The notes under the pieces: generated by a model
Database searches by the model: none
What the model was told of the DNA's origin: nothing
The model's input: the letters and a program-made list of their open reading frames with translations, nothing else
Shown here: positions 12,506 to 25,688 of the stretch, in pieces
Numbering within the stretch: the stretch's first letter is position 1
Layout of the letters: each line of letters starts with the position of its first letter
NCBI RefSeq assembly: GCF_035582795.1
Contig: NC_134368.1
Coordinates: 15,668,001-15,732,000, forward strand
Source: Mycteria americana
Taxonomy: Eukaryota; Chordata; Aves; Ciconiiformes; Ciconiidae
Direction of reading: 5' to 3'
Length of the DNA stretch: 64,000 bases
Position numbers and translations under genes: made by a program

Positions 12506-15500
12506 GAGCAATAAAGAACAGAATGAGCTCAGAGGAGCTCTTTGAAACCTTCCCAGCAGATCTCAGTCTCTGGAGCCCAAGGGTTGGAAGTTCATCCCCC
12601 TATCTCACAGCCCTGAGTTGAGGCCCAAGCTTCACTCCAAGACCTGGTGTTTGACACCAGCTCTGGACGGGTCTCTACAGTGTGCTGGGGGTTTTTGGGT
12701 AACCCTTTTGAGGAGTCCTCGCACGATGTGGAAGCTGGACACCTGCCTGTGCCTTCGTACTCCAGCCTGGAGCCAGGTTGTGCCCCCTCACCTGCGAGCA
12801 CTGAGGTCCTTCGGTGGCCTTAGACCACAGCAGCTCAGATGTGGCTCTCCTGCCTGGGTGCTCACTTCTGGCTAGCCTGGATATTTTATACTCAGGTGCT
12901 GGCCATTAGGACAATCTTTTCATTGAAGATAGATTTAGAGCGAATATTGGCCATACAATGTTTTGAGCTGTGTTTGGGGTTTTTGATCCTCAGAATGAAG
13001 CAAACCATGGCTGAGAGGTGTGGGATATGCTGCTGAGGTGCAGTCCAGCATTGCTTGGAAAGGGCACAGAGGGTGAAAGGAGCCTCCTGCCTTTTTGCTC
13101 CCGAGTGCCCTCGGTCAAATCTCCCATGTTTTCTTACTGGCCACAATGGGCACTTGCTAGTATCCCTGCAGTTGCAGACTGCTCTACCAAGGCTGGGGAA
13201 GACGTAGGTCCATGAATTACCTTACCAGCTCCATAACAGGCAATCAGCTGGAAACATGTACCCCATATACTCTGGGAGGATAATAGGCCTCCTTTCTCCA
13301 CCCTGTTTTGCAAAAGACCACTTGGCTGTGTACGACTGCATGAATTCCCAGCTCAGGACTGTGGTAGAAGCTAAAAGGAGAGCTCAGTAGATTCCTGTTT
13401 GTGAATGTTTTGCTGGTCTTCCCTATATCACAGAGGTTTGATGGTATTTGGGAAAAAAACCATCTGTGTATCTAGTTGTCATCATGCCATTCATTCATTT
13501 GCTCTGGAGCTGTTCTCATTCATGCAAAACTTTCATTAGCTTTAATGAAGCTCTCTGCAAATTCTCTGGCCATGGTCTCTTATTCACTGCTACGGCTCCA
13601 GCAGGAAGGGAAGTCCCTCAGCTTGACTTTGCTAGCCTGGACAGCCATCCTTGATCTGCAGTGAGCCTTCCTGAGATGGTTCCTCTAATTTAAAATAAAA
13701 TAAAAACACGCTAGTTCAAAATGTCTCCACCCCATCAGCATGAAGCATGAACTACTGCAATAGCAATGCATAACTAATGACCTTTGGGGAAAAAAAATTT
13801 TTTTTAAGCTACTCGCGCTAAAAACATGAAGGTTCTTTGAAAACTGCTGACGTATTTGAAACATTAGTAATGATCCCATTGGAAGATAGATTAGTAAGTG
13901 AAGATGAAAATACCCAGAAAGCAAATAAGCTATATTTGTTATATAATTCTAATTACAGCTTTTTACCTGCATGCTGTTAGCTCCTTTTAAGATATTACAG
14001 ATACCTCCCTAAATTCTTCCGCATCTTGTGCTTTTGGGCTTCTTGTGGTACAGACAGTGCATACCTGCTGTATGTAGCTAAGGGGAATGCCACTGTGCTG
14101 CATTTCTGTTCTAAAGCTGCGGTTGCTTCTGCCCAAAATGTGGCTGCTTTTTTCACTACACCCCAGCAGTATTGCAACACCCCCACACACCTCAAACAGT
14201 GCAAACTGGCTGACCTTTCTAGAAAAGTTGACTTTTCTTTACAAAGCTCTTGAAATTAAATTGGCAAATGTGCTAAGAAGTGTGATGAGTCCATGTCATG
14301 GCTTTCAGAAATATATGAATGTAATAACTTGATTAAGGGCTTGAGCATACATTGAATCTTACAAGCTGTGGAAAAGTTTACTATCGCAAGGCAGTATCTT
14401 TACCTGGTGATAGGTTACTTAGAAATCTCTTTCCTCTGATCACCTTCTCCAGGGCTTTAACTGGTTGCTCTGCGTTGTTCTCGGCAAGATGGGTGCCTGT
14501 TTGAGAGATGAATCATCTCCTTTTGCTTTTAGGTTTTTGATTTATGCCCCATTGGAGATTCTCTCGAGAATGGCAACAGCTTTATTCCTGCAACCTGAAC
14601 TGTGTACTTGTGAAATCCCCAGGGAACTTCTTTAATAATATCGTAGTTGCTTTAGTGTTTTTGTGTTTCCATGTGCATGGTCTTCTAAGAGTCTTCCAGA
14701 TCCCTCCTGGGGCTCTGTACGCTTTTTTATAATTATATCCACCCCTCTTTTATTCCAGTTAAGAACAAAATGCTCATCAGGCTTTTTAGATTTATGGCAG
14801 AATGATTCCTCTCCTTTTCTTCTGGGAAGGCAAATGCCTTGTCAGTATTCTCTGTTTTGCTCTCCGTTGCATATCTCACTGGCCTGACCTGTGCTTTGCA
14901 GCTCCTGAGCTAAGCAGAGCTGCAGTTCAGAGTCTGGTGAAGAGCTCTTTCCGCTCATGCTTGTCAAATTGAAAGCCATTTTTGGAGTGCTGAAATTGGG
15001 AACTTTGGCATTTTCTTTTTCTCTTTTGCTAGTTCAAAATGAGTCACCTCCTGCCACTTGACGATCACAAAGAATTAAGGCAGCCGTTTTCTTTTAGGGA
15101 GCTCTTAGTACAGTATGAAAAACATGATGAGCTGAAGGGTGGCTCTCCTCAGCCTAAAAGTGCAGCACTGTGCTGGGATGAATGGCTTTGCCCTGTGGCT
15201 GAGCACTGGGGCATTGGCTGTTACTTCGGAAGGTACAAGGAAGTGTCTAAGAAAAGTAATTTTATTGTCAATAGGCTTTGCCTCATAAAGGAATCTGTGT
15301 AGCCAGTGGAAACTTTTTAGGGGCCAACAAATAGGAAAACATTGACAAGTGTGAACCTGGAAACTTTTTTCTGTTTTCCGACTCCATATTTGAAAAAAAC
15401 ATAACCAAAAAGTTTTGCATAATATTTTACTGAGAGACAGTGATGCTACGCACACAAGCACTGTCTCCAAAAAGTGGGGAAGTTGGACCTATTACCAAGA

Positions 15501-17459
15501 TGCATGAACTCATGACAGTGCTCTGCAGTAAGAAATAACAGAAAAATGAGAAATTGCTCATCAGGGGTGGTCCTTGGCTTGTCCCCACTCCCAGACTCTG
15601 CCTGGGAAGTTTCTGGGAGACTGCCAGTCAGCATGGGCCAAAACTGAGCCAGGGACCTCTATAGTGATTTAATGCTATAGACAACTGTAAGGTTAGAGTG
15701 CCCAGGCATGTTTCCTTTTGATTTACAGGCTCAGACTTAACCGACAGAGATCATAAGGAATATTATTAGGTTTTGGACCATCTGGTCTCACTAAGACAGG
15801 TGCCGTTCCTCTGTGCACCTCCGTTGCCTCCTCTGGCCCCTGACCCGTGTGAGATTTGCAGGGGGAACGTCTCCGAAAGCAGCACATGGCTGTTTGCCCC
15901 GGGATGTGTGCATGGGGGCTGTGCAGCCGGGAAGTTTCCCCGTCACGGGCCAGGAGCACAGGCAGCGGTGGCAGAGGGATCAGCTCTGGTCACTCTCTTG
16001 GTCCCACCAGCAGCTACGCTGTGAAACCATATGGAGGAGCAGCCACTTTGCTGTAATGTATGGCAGGAGGTTTCCACTAGAGACCAGGCAGCTGCTATGA
16101 ACAATACCTATTAGAATTTCAATTGAAACACAAATTCTGGCTCTGCAGTAAGGGTGCATATTAGACAGAGAGTTATACAAGAACTTGCATGCAGATCTTC
16201 ATTGATCTCTGGCTTTGGATGAGAGCATAATAAATACTGACTTGTTTAAGAATAAGTTTAGTGGCTAAAATCTTTACCAATGAGAGGGGCAAGGTGATGG
16301 TGTCCTCTAGAGTGGAAATATAACCTGCTACTCTGCTGGAGTGAAAAGAGAGATATACAGAAAGGGAGACATTTATCTCCTTTGCTGGTACAACAGACTT
16401 ATCCTCTCTGGAGTGATCTGACAGGTAGTTTCCAATATACCATAAATTTTGCTTTGGTTTATTATTTTAATAGTGGTCTTGGGCCAAAATGCAGCATTCA
16501 CCATCTTTTACACAGTTTTTGTTTTGAAGCATGTGGGGAACGTACTAACGTTGAATTTAATCCTAAAGGACAGGAGAGCGATTCCAGAAATTACTTGTGC
16601 CACATTATGTAGTAATAGGGTGTGCTTTGGGAGTTGAATTCAAGCCTTTGTAGGTAAGAAATTGTGGAACTTAATGTGCACTGATTACATGCTATAAAAT
16701 GTCTTATGAACTGATAGAAAAGTTATGGTTTCCTCTGACAGCTGTAATATTACAATTAAATCAGTTCCAGATACCTGGCTGTTATATCTGAAGTAGCTTG
16801 GAAGCAGAGGGATGTCAGTTTATTCCAGGTGGTTCAGAGCCTACGTGCACATTAATCCAATGCACACCTTAATTTTTAAAAAGGCTCTAGCTCTGAAATA
16901 CTTGAATGCTGGCTTTCCAGGAGCATGGGAGCAGCGTTCGGGACCAGGGTCCCAGAATTTGGTGTGGTGCTGTGTGGATGTAAATAGGAATCAGGACTTA
17001 GGTTGACGTACTCCCAGGAATATCAGTAAAACAAACAGCTTCTGCCACTCCCGTCCTCCCAGATAAACTATTTGCAAATAGTGCACCCAGTCCTGCACAG
17101 CTGGAGCCTGAGACACGGCCAATGGCTGAAAGTGCTTGCAAATAAGAAAGTTTTGCAATGACTAAATTAATATTCTGCAACAAAATGATATCTTTTGTTT
17201 ATTCCATTGCCAAATTGTTTTAAAAGCCCATTTAGATAAATGTCATAAGTAGAAGGAGTGATTCTTTTCTAAAAAGCACAAAACCTGTGCACTGCATAGT
17301 CTGATCATCTGTAATGGCAATAATTACCATTACACTTTAGTGTCTGCCTTTGACAGAATCAACAGAGATTGATTAAGGATCAACAGAAAGATCCAGGGAG
17401 AAAAAAATTGGATTCTAGATAAAGTCTAGACTTATTTGAAGAAAACAGCACATGGAAAC

Positions 17460-17522
17460 AATACTTTGTATTTATACCATCTTTTCTGACTGGAAGGATC
17501 TGCAAACGTTGTACAAATTAAG
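17460..17522 (+). repeat. Ancient interspersed repeat remnant (tentative)
   Basis: The segments tttgtatttataccatcttt and ggaaggatctgcaaacgttg, then tacaaa, resemble a widely shared old amniote repeat segment of the form tttatatagcacctttcatc...gatctcaaagcactttacaaa. Divergence is high. Confidence 0.3.
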
Positions 17523-17952
17523 TCAAGTGATTTTCAAAACATGAGACATGCTATTTGTACATTACCATCAGAAGAAACCATATATGTAGATTGATTGTAT
17601 GCTATGAATAGCAGTAATAACATTTACACAGCATCTCTAGTCATGAAACAAGTACTGATTAAAGTAAATTGCAAAGGGGAAAAATGGAGTAATGGCCTTG
17701 TTTTCTTCATCATAGCCTTTCACACTACTAGCTATGCTTGAAAATAAAACTTTGGTTAGCTGCCCCTACAGTAGCTTTAGGCAATGCACTGAAGGTACAG
17801 TATCTTGATTCTTCATGTATGTAATATAAAATAATACAGAAATAATTATGAAAGGCACTTCTGATAATCTGCACTGCTGACAATTTGTGACAGCTGGAAT
17901 CTTTTGCTGTTTTGTGCAGCTCTTGTGCCTCCACCTCCATCCCCTGCTTACG

Positions 17953-18012
17953 CCTGCCCGGGGGCTGCCTGGCCCTGCCTGGGGGCTGCCTGGCCCTGCC
18001 CGGGGGCTGCCG
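17953..18012. repeat. GC-rich 21-bp minisatellite, about 2.9 copies
   Basis: The units begin at 17953, 17974 and 17995. Each reads cctgccYgggggctgcctgg plus c, with one C/T difference in the second copy and truncation of the third. It is an isolated GC-rich island in AT-rich surroundings. Because the unit is a multiple of three, it leaves frames open on both strands, which accounts for several short ORFs here. Confidence 0.9.
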
Positions 18013-21000
18013 GAGCACGGGAGGAGAGGCTGGAGCCGGGCATCCCCTCTGCCAGCTCATCTCGTCATGGCTGGGCTGGAGCTGTCAGGTCACGGGGAAA
18101 GGTCCCGCTTGGATTGGGATGGTAAGGGAGCTTCTACAGGGCCTGTTCAAGCGTGGCAACGGCTGTGGCTCATGCGAGATCTAGTGAGCAATCATCAGTT
18201 GGTCTGTGTAGGTTTGATCTTTTGACACCAAGACGCATTTCAATACAAATCCCTGGAAAGGGGCTGTACCTCTTCAGTTGTATGGTTGCCTACACTTACT
18301 ACACAATAAGTACCCAACTGCGAGGCCGTATTAGAAAAAAAGGCTTACTTTTGCCTAGTGGGCCTCATGTTCCTGGCTGCCCTGTAGTCCAGGGGGGAAG
18401 GACACCCCAGGACGCGGGCTGGCAGCAGGCAGTGGGCAGGCAGCCTCAGGACGGAGCAGCCTTTGTGGATGTCTCCCAGTGCCTCGGCAAGCCTGTCAGT
18501 CTTCTCCTCCTGTGAGCATCCTTTGTCATCAGGAGCGTTTCAATATTTCACATCTCATCTTAGCATAAAATGTACATTTCTTGGGAGTATAAAGGACCAG
18601 GATTTTATCACCATTATAGTGACGTAAACCCAGGGCCAATGTATGCAAATTTACATAGGCACAATACCAGTTAGAGTCTCACCAGAATTTAGAGGATTAT
18701 TTTTACTTTAGGAAAATATTATTTTTGCAGCTTGTTGCCCTAAAATTTAATTATGTGACCATGGAAACAAAGCCCTGCATCCAGCCCTGGTTACAGCTGG
18801 GGCAATACTTTTGGTGGGAAGCAATGTAATGCTATCATTCACTTATCACCATTGTATCCAGGTATTACTTATTTTTCTCAGTCTTGTGCAAACTGCACAC
18901 ATTTCTCAGCTTTGCAGCCTGATATTCCTGGCAAAAAGTGATTAAAAGTATGACTCCGGCAACCCTGGTATCTCTGACAAAATAGGCAATGTCAAGATAG
19001 ACAGGGAAAGAATAATTTAGATAATTCATAGGTTCATTTCTCCCCCTGTATGTCACATCTTTCTATTTAAAATTAATTTGTGTAATCTGTAAAATAGGAA
19101 GGTGATCATTAGATTACTGAGCAGTTGGACAGGAATTTGACTAAGGCATATTTGATCTCTGCGTGAACCTTGTTGCAAAAAAGCTGGCACTTGAGTTCAC
19201 TTCCTTAAAGACCAGCTCAAACCATAATATTTTTAAATCATTTTGAATAATTTGAAAGAGCCATATTTCAAAATCTCTCTGCTTACTGCACTGGAGCTGG
19301 ACCTTTTCCCAGTGCTCAGGTGCTGACAGAAGAGCCCTTTTTCAAAGATGCTCATGGCCCAACTCGCCATACTCATGTCATGTCAAAATCTAACCACTTC
19401 TGTTATTGCTTAAATGCATTTCAAGGTCTCTTGAAAAGCCCGTCTTTTATCACTAGTATTTTAAAAAATAAAAATCCAACAAACTAAACATTGCCAGTTG
19501 CTAGCGTCAGTCTGTGAGCAGCGGATGCAGTGGGCACAAGAAGTGTGTGTCCAGCAGTGGGACAGGGGCTCAGGGGAGGGAGCAATCTTAAAACTAGCCC
19601 TTATTTTTCTTATACTGGTAGAAGAAAGCACTAGACTTTATGAGCAGTAAAACTCAGGGTGCTGCCCTAATTTTAGGGCTACATTTCATTGCTCTATTTT
19701 TTGTTACACTGTCAAAGTTTTGTCATTTTTTTTTCTGAAGTTCTGAGGTCATTCAGGTATTTTAGCAGCTGGCAAAGTGCCACTGCTGAGTGAAGATAAC
19801 TCTTAGTATTTGCCAGTTATTCACCACATTCATCAACATTAAGGCTTTTTAGACTGCCCTCTCATAGGTAAAGAAGAATCCTATGGACAAGATGATTTTA
19901 CTGGCTGGTAGATTGGTATATAACAGCAGAGATATTGCCATATTACAGCAGAGATGCTGTAATAGGGGCTTGCTATACCTATGATAGTTGACGCCACCCC
20001 CCGCCCCCTTCCCCTCCAATATGTCCCATGTTCACCAGTATTTCCAGGACTCTCTGCTTTGTCATGTGCAGGATGCTCTTGTTCCTCCTCTGGGCTGTGG
20101 ATGCTGCCAGCACGGCCAGGTGCCTGGGTGTTTGGCACTTTTCTCCCTCTAGCTGTAAGTGTTTATTCAGAGCCTGGTACAGAAGTACTTCTGAATGCCC
20201 AGACCCCAGCTAAATTCTCTGTGGCAGGGGTCAGTACCTCCATTGACCTCAGCAGCTCTGCAAACGCTTTTAAATGCCAAGACTATGGGCATAAATCAGG
20301 TGCTCCAGGAAGAGTACCATGTTGACAAGCAGGAGACGATGGCAGCTGCCCAGGGCTCCTGCAGCTGCTGTGGAGAACGAGTTTGGTGTGTCATGTGGCT
20401 GGCTGTAGGATGAGCCAGGTAGGATGATCCCATAGGAGATGCTGCCTGGCGGGCTTGGTCATGTAAGTGTGAGCTCCTGAGCCAGCACAGCCTCACTGCC
20501 AGTGAGGTGACATGACCCGAGGATGGGAGCTAAGTTTTAACTGCCCAGGAGTGAGACACAGGGGATGAAGTGTGGATTGGCCACATCTGCACTGCAAAAT
20601 GCCTTTTATAGCAGTAATAATCGAAGGAGATGACAGTATGGAGAGAGAAGGTCCCTTCCATCCCCAGGGTCACTGGTACTGAAGTGGGTTCTGGCTCTGA
20701 ATGTCATTAACAATTAAGCATGTAGTAATATACCTTCATCAGCAGTTTCCAGAGCCTGAGAACAGATTACAGTGGGATTTGCCAGGCAAAAAGTAGGTTA
20801 GGGATGTTAGAGGTCTCCTCTCTCCCTGTTCGTGTGTCCTGGTGAGGTGCTATGGAGCATAACTGCTGGGAGCCAGTTAAGAGTGGGGGCAGAAACATGC
20901 ATAGTCCTTTCTGCCTCAAGGCACTGCTGCCACAGAGCGGACTGTGTTGCATTTGGTTTGAGCAAGTGCTCAGAAGCACTCTGATTTGCTTTGGCTGTGA

Positions 21001-24000
21001 TAGGGATGGCCAGCTTCCCTGCCTCCTCTCAGCCTCATCTGACAATCTTTGTAAGGGAAAGAGTCATCAGATTCCCCCATGCCTCCAAAGGCCCTCTCTG
21101 ACAGGAGAAAAAGACCTTGAGAAGATGATGAGCAGAGATGAGAGCAGCTCCCTGGGAGTCCCGCTGCTCTGCTCTCAGAGGAGGAAAAGCAGAGTCTGCA
21201 GATGGGTCCCTGACTTTTCCCACCCCCCCGCCGGCACGTTGCACCGTTTCCCGTCGTGGCAGCTCTCATACCAGTGCAACTCCAGTGCTTGTCGTGTGGT
21301 GTTAGCCAGCGCCGCCGTGACGCCTGAGGTGCTGGGAGGTCATGGGCCATAGCTCACCCCTGATATATACATTATAACTCTTACTAAGTTGATGTAAGCA
21401 TGCTGTGGAAAGGTGATCTTTAAAACATACTTTACAGGGTGTCTCTCTTCCAAAAGATAGCTATTAAGGTAAAGCACTATGTAATTACTGGAAGTAGATA
21501 GTCACCTACTCAAAGTTGATTACCTCTGCTAATGAAAGGACTAATATTCTGCAACTGTGCAGCTATGTTTATTGTGGAACAGATGTTGGGATTTGGAATA
21601 TATATTGAAGAGACTTCATTTTCTGTTTATTTTAAGCATGGTATTTGTTGCTTGAGTGTATATTACCGTGACTCATTTGGGGAGATTAAACTTGCACCTA
21701 CCAAGTTCCTAGCGCACAGCAAGGTGCCTTGAAAGTTCTCAATGGTTGATGGTAGAGTTCGCTCCTTCATTTAACCACACTGCCTTAATGAGGAATGCAT
21801 TTACAGCACCCACTGGTCCCGTCCAGGTGACACAGATTGGAGTCTCCCACTCCAGAATATCAACACAAATCACTGCGACCACCAAAGTTGAGCCAAGAGA
21901 ATAAAATTATTGAGCAGCGATTTTATTTTTTTTTGCCACATGGCTTTAAAACACAGTGTAGTTGAATGTTGTGGCATTTCTCTGTTGTGAGGTTCAGCTG
22001 TAATTACTAGAGACTTTCCAGATCAATATGTTCAGCATTTTGAACTTTAGATGCTAATTAAAACGTTTTTCCTATTCCTATTGATTTCCTTTATTTGACT
22101 TTTTCCATCACAGTGAAGAGGAACACTGTTATACCCTGTCTCTGTGGAAAACGTACGGACGAGAGCAGCTAGCCACGTTTGAAGCAGTGTCAGCTAGAAG
22201 TGATAGAATCAGTATGGCTATGACTAACTTTTCCTCTGATGCACTGTAAAACAATTTCAGGGTAAAATAAGTTCTGAGCTAGTAGAAAAAAGGATCATCA
22301 CTACAGCCTGCTCCTGCTGGAGACAGAAATATATGGATTAACAGGAAAGAGGCTTTTCTAGGTGAAGTCACTCAAAAAGTCAACAATTATCTCTTGTATC
22401 CTGTCAATTAAGAAAGTTGCGCTGAAAGGCTTTGATTATAGTGTGGAAAAAGAGAAAAGGATGAAAGATTAAAAGAGCTGAAACACAGGTTATTCCACAC
22501 GGAGTTAGAAACATCTGTGTCTCATCTGTGGCTTGAGCATTGCCTGCTTGCAGCTCCCTCCTGGCCAGGGCCGTGGGGATTCGGGGCACTTCAAAGGAGT
22601 AAGAGAAATGGTTGTGACGTTCCTGCTCACTATGCGGTTTCTGGCTGTTCATAGTCGCATTGTGATACTGTTGGCTTTATCCTGCCTTGTACCATGTTGC
22701 CAATGATCTACTCCAGAAGTTTGAACCTGAGAGCCCCAGAAGAGTGTTGCACAAGGCTACGGGAGATCCATGGCAGCCACTTAGTGCCTCATCGGAGAGG
22801 GATTAATTGCATCTAAACCGCCTTTGTACAAATTATTCCTTAGACTAACCCAGTGAGGAACCTTCCCCAGCTCCCGCAGCCACCTACTCTAGTGTCATGC
22901 TATCTTTACTGCTAGAAAAAATTTCAAATTGCAATTGAACCCCACTGGTTCTTGTTGCGTCCAGCAAAAGCATGGCTAGCGCCCTCCCTTTCTGCAGCAG
23001 CCTCTTACATATATGGGTTTTCTCAGTGTGGTGGGGTTTTTTATGCTAAGCCCTGGTTCTTTCATTCTTTCCTCAGAGGCCGATGTCTGTCAGTACCACA
23101 AAACTTTGTTTCTCAAAACCTTTGCATTAGGTTTGTTTCGTGTCAGTGCATTGTTTTGTGATTTGCTGTAACGACTGAACTTATCTCCTTGTGAACCCTG
23201 AGTAGTGGCTCAAACAAGTGGTGTCAGCTTGAAGTCTGAGTGAAAAACGTGTAAATCACAATTATCTTCAAAAGCCTGCAGGACCGCAGTCCTGAAACAC
23301 TGTCTGTGCCAATGATGCATAGGCTGACAGAGAGCAGAAAACAATGTAATACATAGATAGTATGAGGAGAGGGCTGGAACTGAGTGATGAGTGAAGGTGC
23401 TGTGGAAATCGTGCTTAAAAGAAGATGCTGAAACTAAGGAAAAGGATGTTCTCAACAGGTTGGTGTTGTTTTGAAATGGATTCAACAGGTAGGCTGAATA
23501 ATGTGGTTTTCCCCGCCATATCCTTAGTGGTTCCCCTAAAAACATCCGTCAGGAGCAGGGATTTTGACGTGGTCAGGCAGGCTTGTGAGCACCCGCTGAG
23601 CCAATTCAAACATAGAGAACAGTTCCAGCCTGTGTAAAAAAAAGGGGATCTTGCTTTCAAGGACTAAATTACGAATTGTTTTACTGAACCTGAGCCATCT
23701 AGTCATGCGTAAACCTAGGGTTTGGCTGTCAAACGCCAAAGAGTCTGAACCTATGTTATCACATTTTTTTCTATAAACATTGTAGAGTATATAAAAAGAT
23801 GCAGGCATCAATGGATTAATATAACTCCCCATTCTACTGCCAATATAAACTAAGCAATACAGAAAGAACTTCACTATTTCAGTATTAACAAGATCATAAA
23901 AATTCGTGAGGCATTCAAAGCTGCTAGTTAAGCTGTGTGAGAATTTATGAATATGCTTTATATAGGACTAGACTGAAAATAACTAATGAAAACTTATTTT

Positions 24001-24480
24001 CAGTGGCTTTTTAAGCTGCTCTAAGGTCGGCAAGAGTTATGATTTGCAGCCCATTATTATTTGGCCCTAGATTTGCACAGACATCTTGCATGGAAGTACA
24101 CTGATAGTTATTACAAACTTTGCAGCAATAAATGGGAAGGAAGGTAGAAAAATCTAAAGCAGCAGGGAGCTGCAATCCCTCTTTGCTAGTTATGCACAGC
24201 TGCATTTATATTTCAAGGACTAGAACTATTCCAGTGACGATTTATAGAACTTCCCTTTTCTAACTAAAGAAAGCAAATCACTAAACTCTTCACAGATACA
24301 TACAAATTTAATTTAAAAATCTGTGAACTGGTCTGGAGAAGTGCTTCAGTTCGCGCAATTTAATAAAGTCATACTTAATCCAACATGTGCAAGGAGGTAC
24401 GGTTTACTGTATTTATGGATTACTGCTATTAGAATATGGAATTTATTTTTTTTTAATCTCATAGGGCACATAAAGTCATA

Positions 24481-24550
24481 GTTTTATATATTTTTTATAT
24501 ATATATAAATAAATGTATATGTATATATATGAAATAAACGTATATGTATA
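24481..24550. repeat. AT/GTAT-rich microsatellite tract
   Basis: This is an imperfect run of tatata, gtatat and aaataaa units. It is low complexity, with no gene. Confidence 0.85.
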
Positions 24551-25359
24551 AAGAACTCTGCACATGAAAATACATATAAAATTATTTCCCTAGTGTGCAT
24601 CTGATTTCCATTATTCTAGGAATGGATCTGGCAACTGAATGCAATTATTCCAATGACAGGCCATTTTTGTACACATTCTCTGTTTTGAATAAAAAGATCT
24701 CTGCACTTGTAATTTTGGAAATTAATCACATAGCTGCAATATTAACCCAAGAGCAAGACTTTTCTTGAGTCTGAGATGCACATTTCTCTGTGCATAACTA
24801 TTATTTGAATACATTGTAGAAGAAACATCTGAAAACAGCAATTATCTGAAAATTATCTGAAAATGTCTATTAAAAACCCCCCAAACCTCTTTCACTACCA
24901 TCATAACAACAGAAGGCATTTAAAATTCATGAGCATTCTTGATAGTATACTGAATGGCATATAAGGAATAACTGACTAATATCTATCTAGCTGTCTAATG
25001 TATGTTTTGCCTTCTGTTTTGCATTGGGATACATCTGATGCAGAGCCATTAGTCACTACAGTGACAGAACTGATCCACCAAATAAAAGTGAGGTCTAACC
25101 AAACTGGTATATGATCACAGTGTCATTGTCAGTGGACTACCACACCTGAAGACAAGCAAACTTTTGACCATTACACTTCTTTTTTTTTTTTGCAGGCAGT
25201 GATTTTTCCTTGAGCTAGAAATGTTTGTAGGCGTTTATGCTGTGTGTTAAGTTTAATGTGCCGAGGATGCACCTTAGGTCAGAGGGTCAGCTGGCAGAGC
25301 CTCGCTGGTCAAAGCCTGGCATTTAGCTGCTATTTCTGCTTCTCACATCCCCTTCACAG

Positions 25360-25688
25360 TTTGGTTTTTGTCTGAGAAGCTGTTGGAAACATAAGCAAAA
25401 TGCAGCAAGGTGGAGCAGTGCTGCTCCTTCTCTTGATGTGTGGTAGGAGCTTCGCAGTCCCCAAAGCTGTCGTGCAGGTGAGAGGTGAGCTGGCTCTGTC
25501 CAGGACAGAGGCATCTGGAGGAAGAGGGACTCTTCAAGCCTCAACACCTTCATGGACCTTTATAACATTTGTTCTTGTGCTGCTTCATCCTTGTTCTCTT
25601 ATAGCCTCCAGGGAAATCCAGCTGACAAAAATACAGGCTTTGAAAGGGGTTGTGATGATGTTATTTGATGAGGTGTTAAATAAATAAA
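25360..25688 (+). CDS. Candidate small gene: 95-codon frame with signal peptide (CDS 25400-25687)
   Basis: The ATG at 25400 opens a 95-codon frame ending TAA at 25685-25687. Residues 2-20 (QQGGAVLLLLLMCGRSFAV) look like a signal peptide with plausible cleavage after SFA. A second hydrophobic stretch near residues 52-69 (SWTFITFVLVLLHPCSLIA) could be a membrane or anchor segment. Two AATAAA hexamers (25679-25684 and 25683-25688) overlap the stop. A strong acceptor (cttctcacatccccttcacag, AG at 25358-25359) precedes the ATG. A strong donor (caggtgagag, GT at 25478) follows codon 26 in phase 0, and an acceptor (ttgttctcttatag) ends at 25604; splicing them gives a stop six codons later. So this could be an unspliced short ORF, a signal-peptide exon of a larger unrecognised gene, or chance. 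I do not recognise a family. Confidence 0.3.

Larger units (their letters stand above)
10167..25359. other. Intergenic sequence, no gene recognised
   Basis: No splice-supported coding exon was recognised. Locally GC-rich islands at 10500-10680, 15770-16030, 17940-18130 and 20850-21340 produce longer chance frames (up to 166 codons at 20852-21352) on both strands, with no family resemblance. Confidence 0.55.

Noticed and set aside
17887..18225. Several overlapping frames of 73-112 codons on both strands
   Set aside because: They are produced by the 21-bp GC-rich minisatellite, whose unit length keeps frames open.
20852..21352. 166-codon plus-strand open frame
   Set aside because: There are overlapping frames of similar length on the minus strand in the same GC-rich patch. 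No domain, splice support or family resemblance is seen, so it is best explained by local composition.
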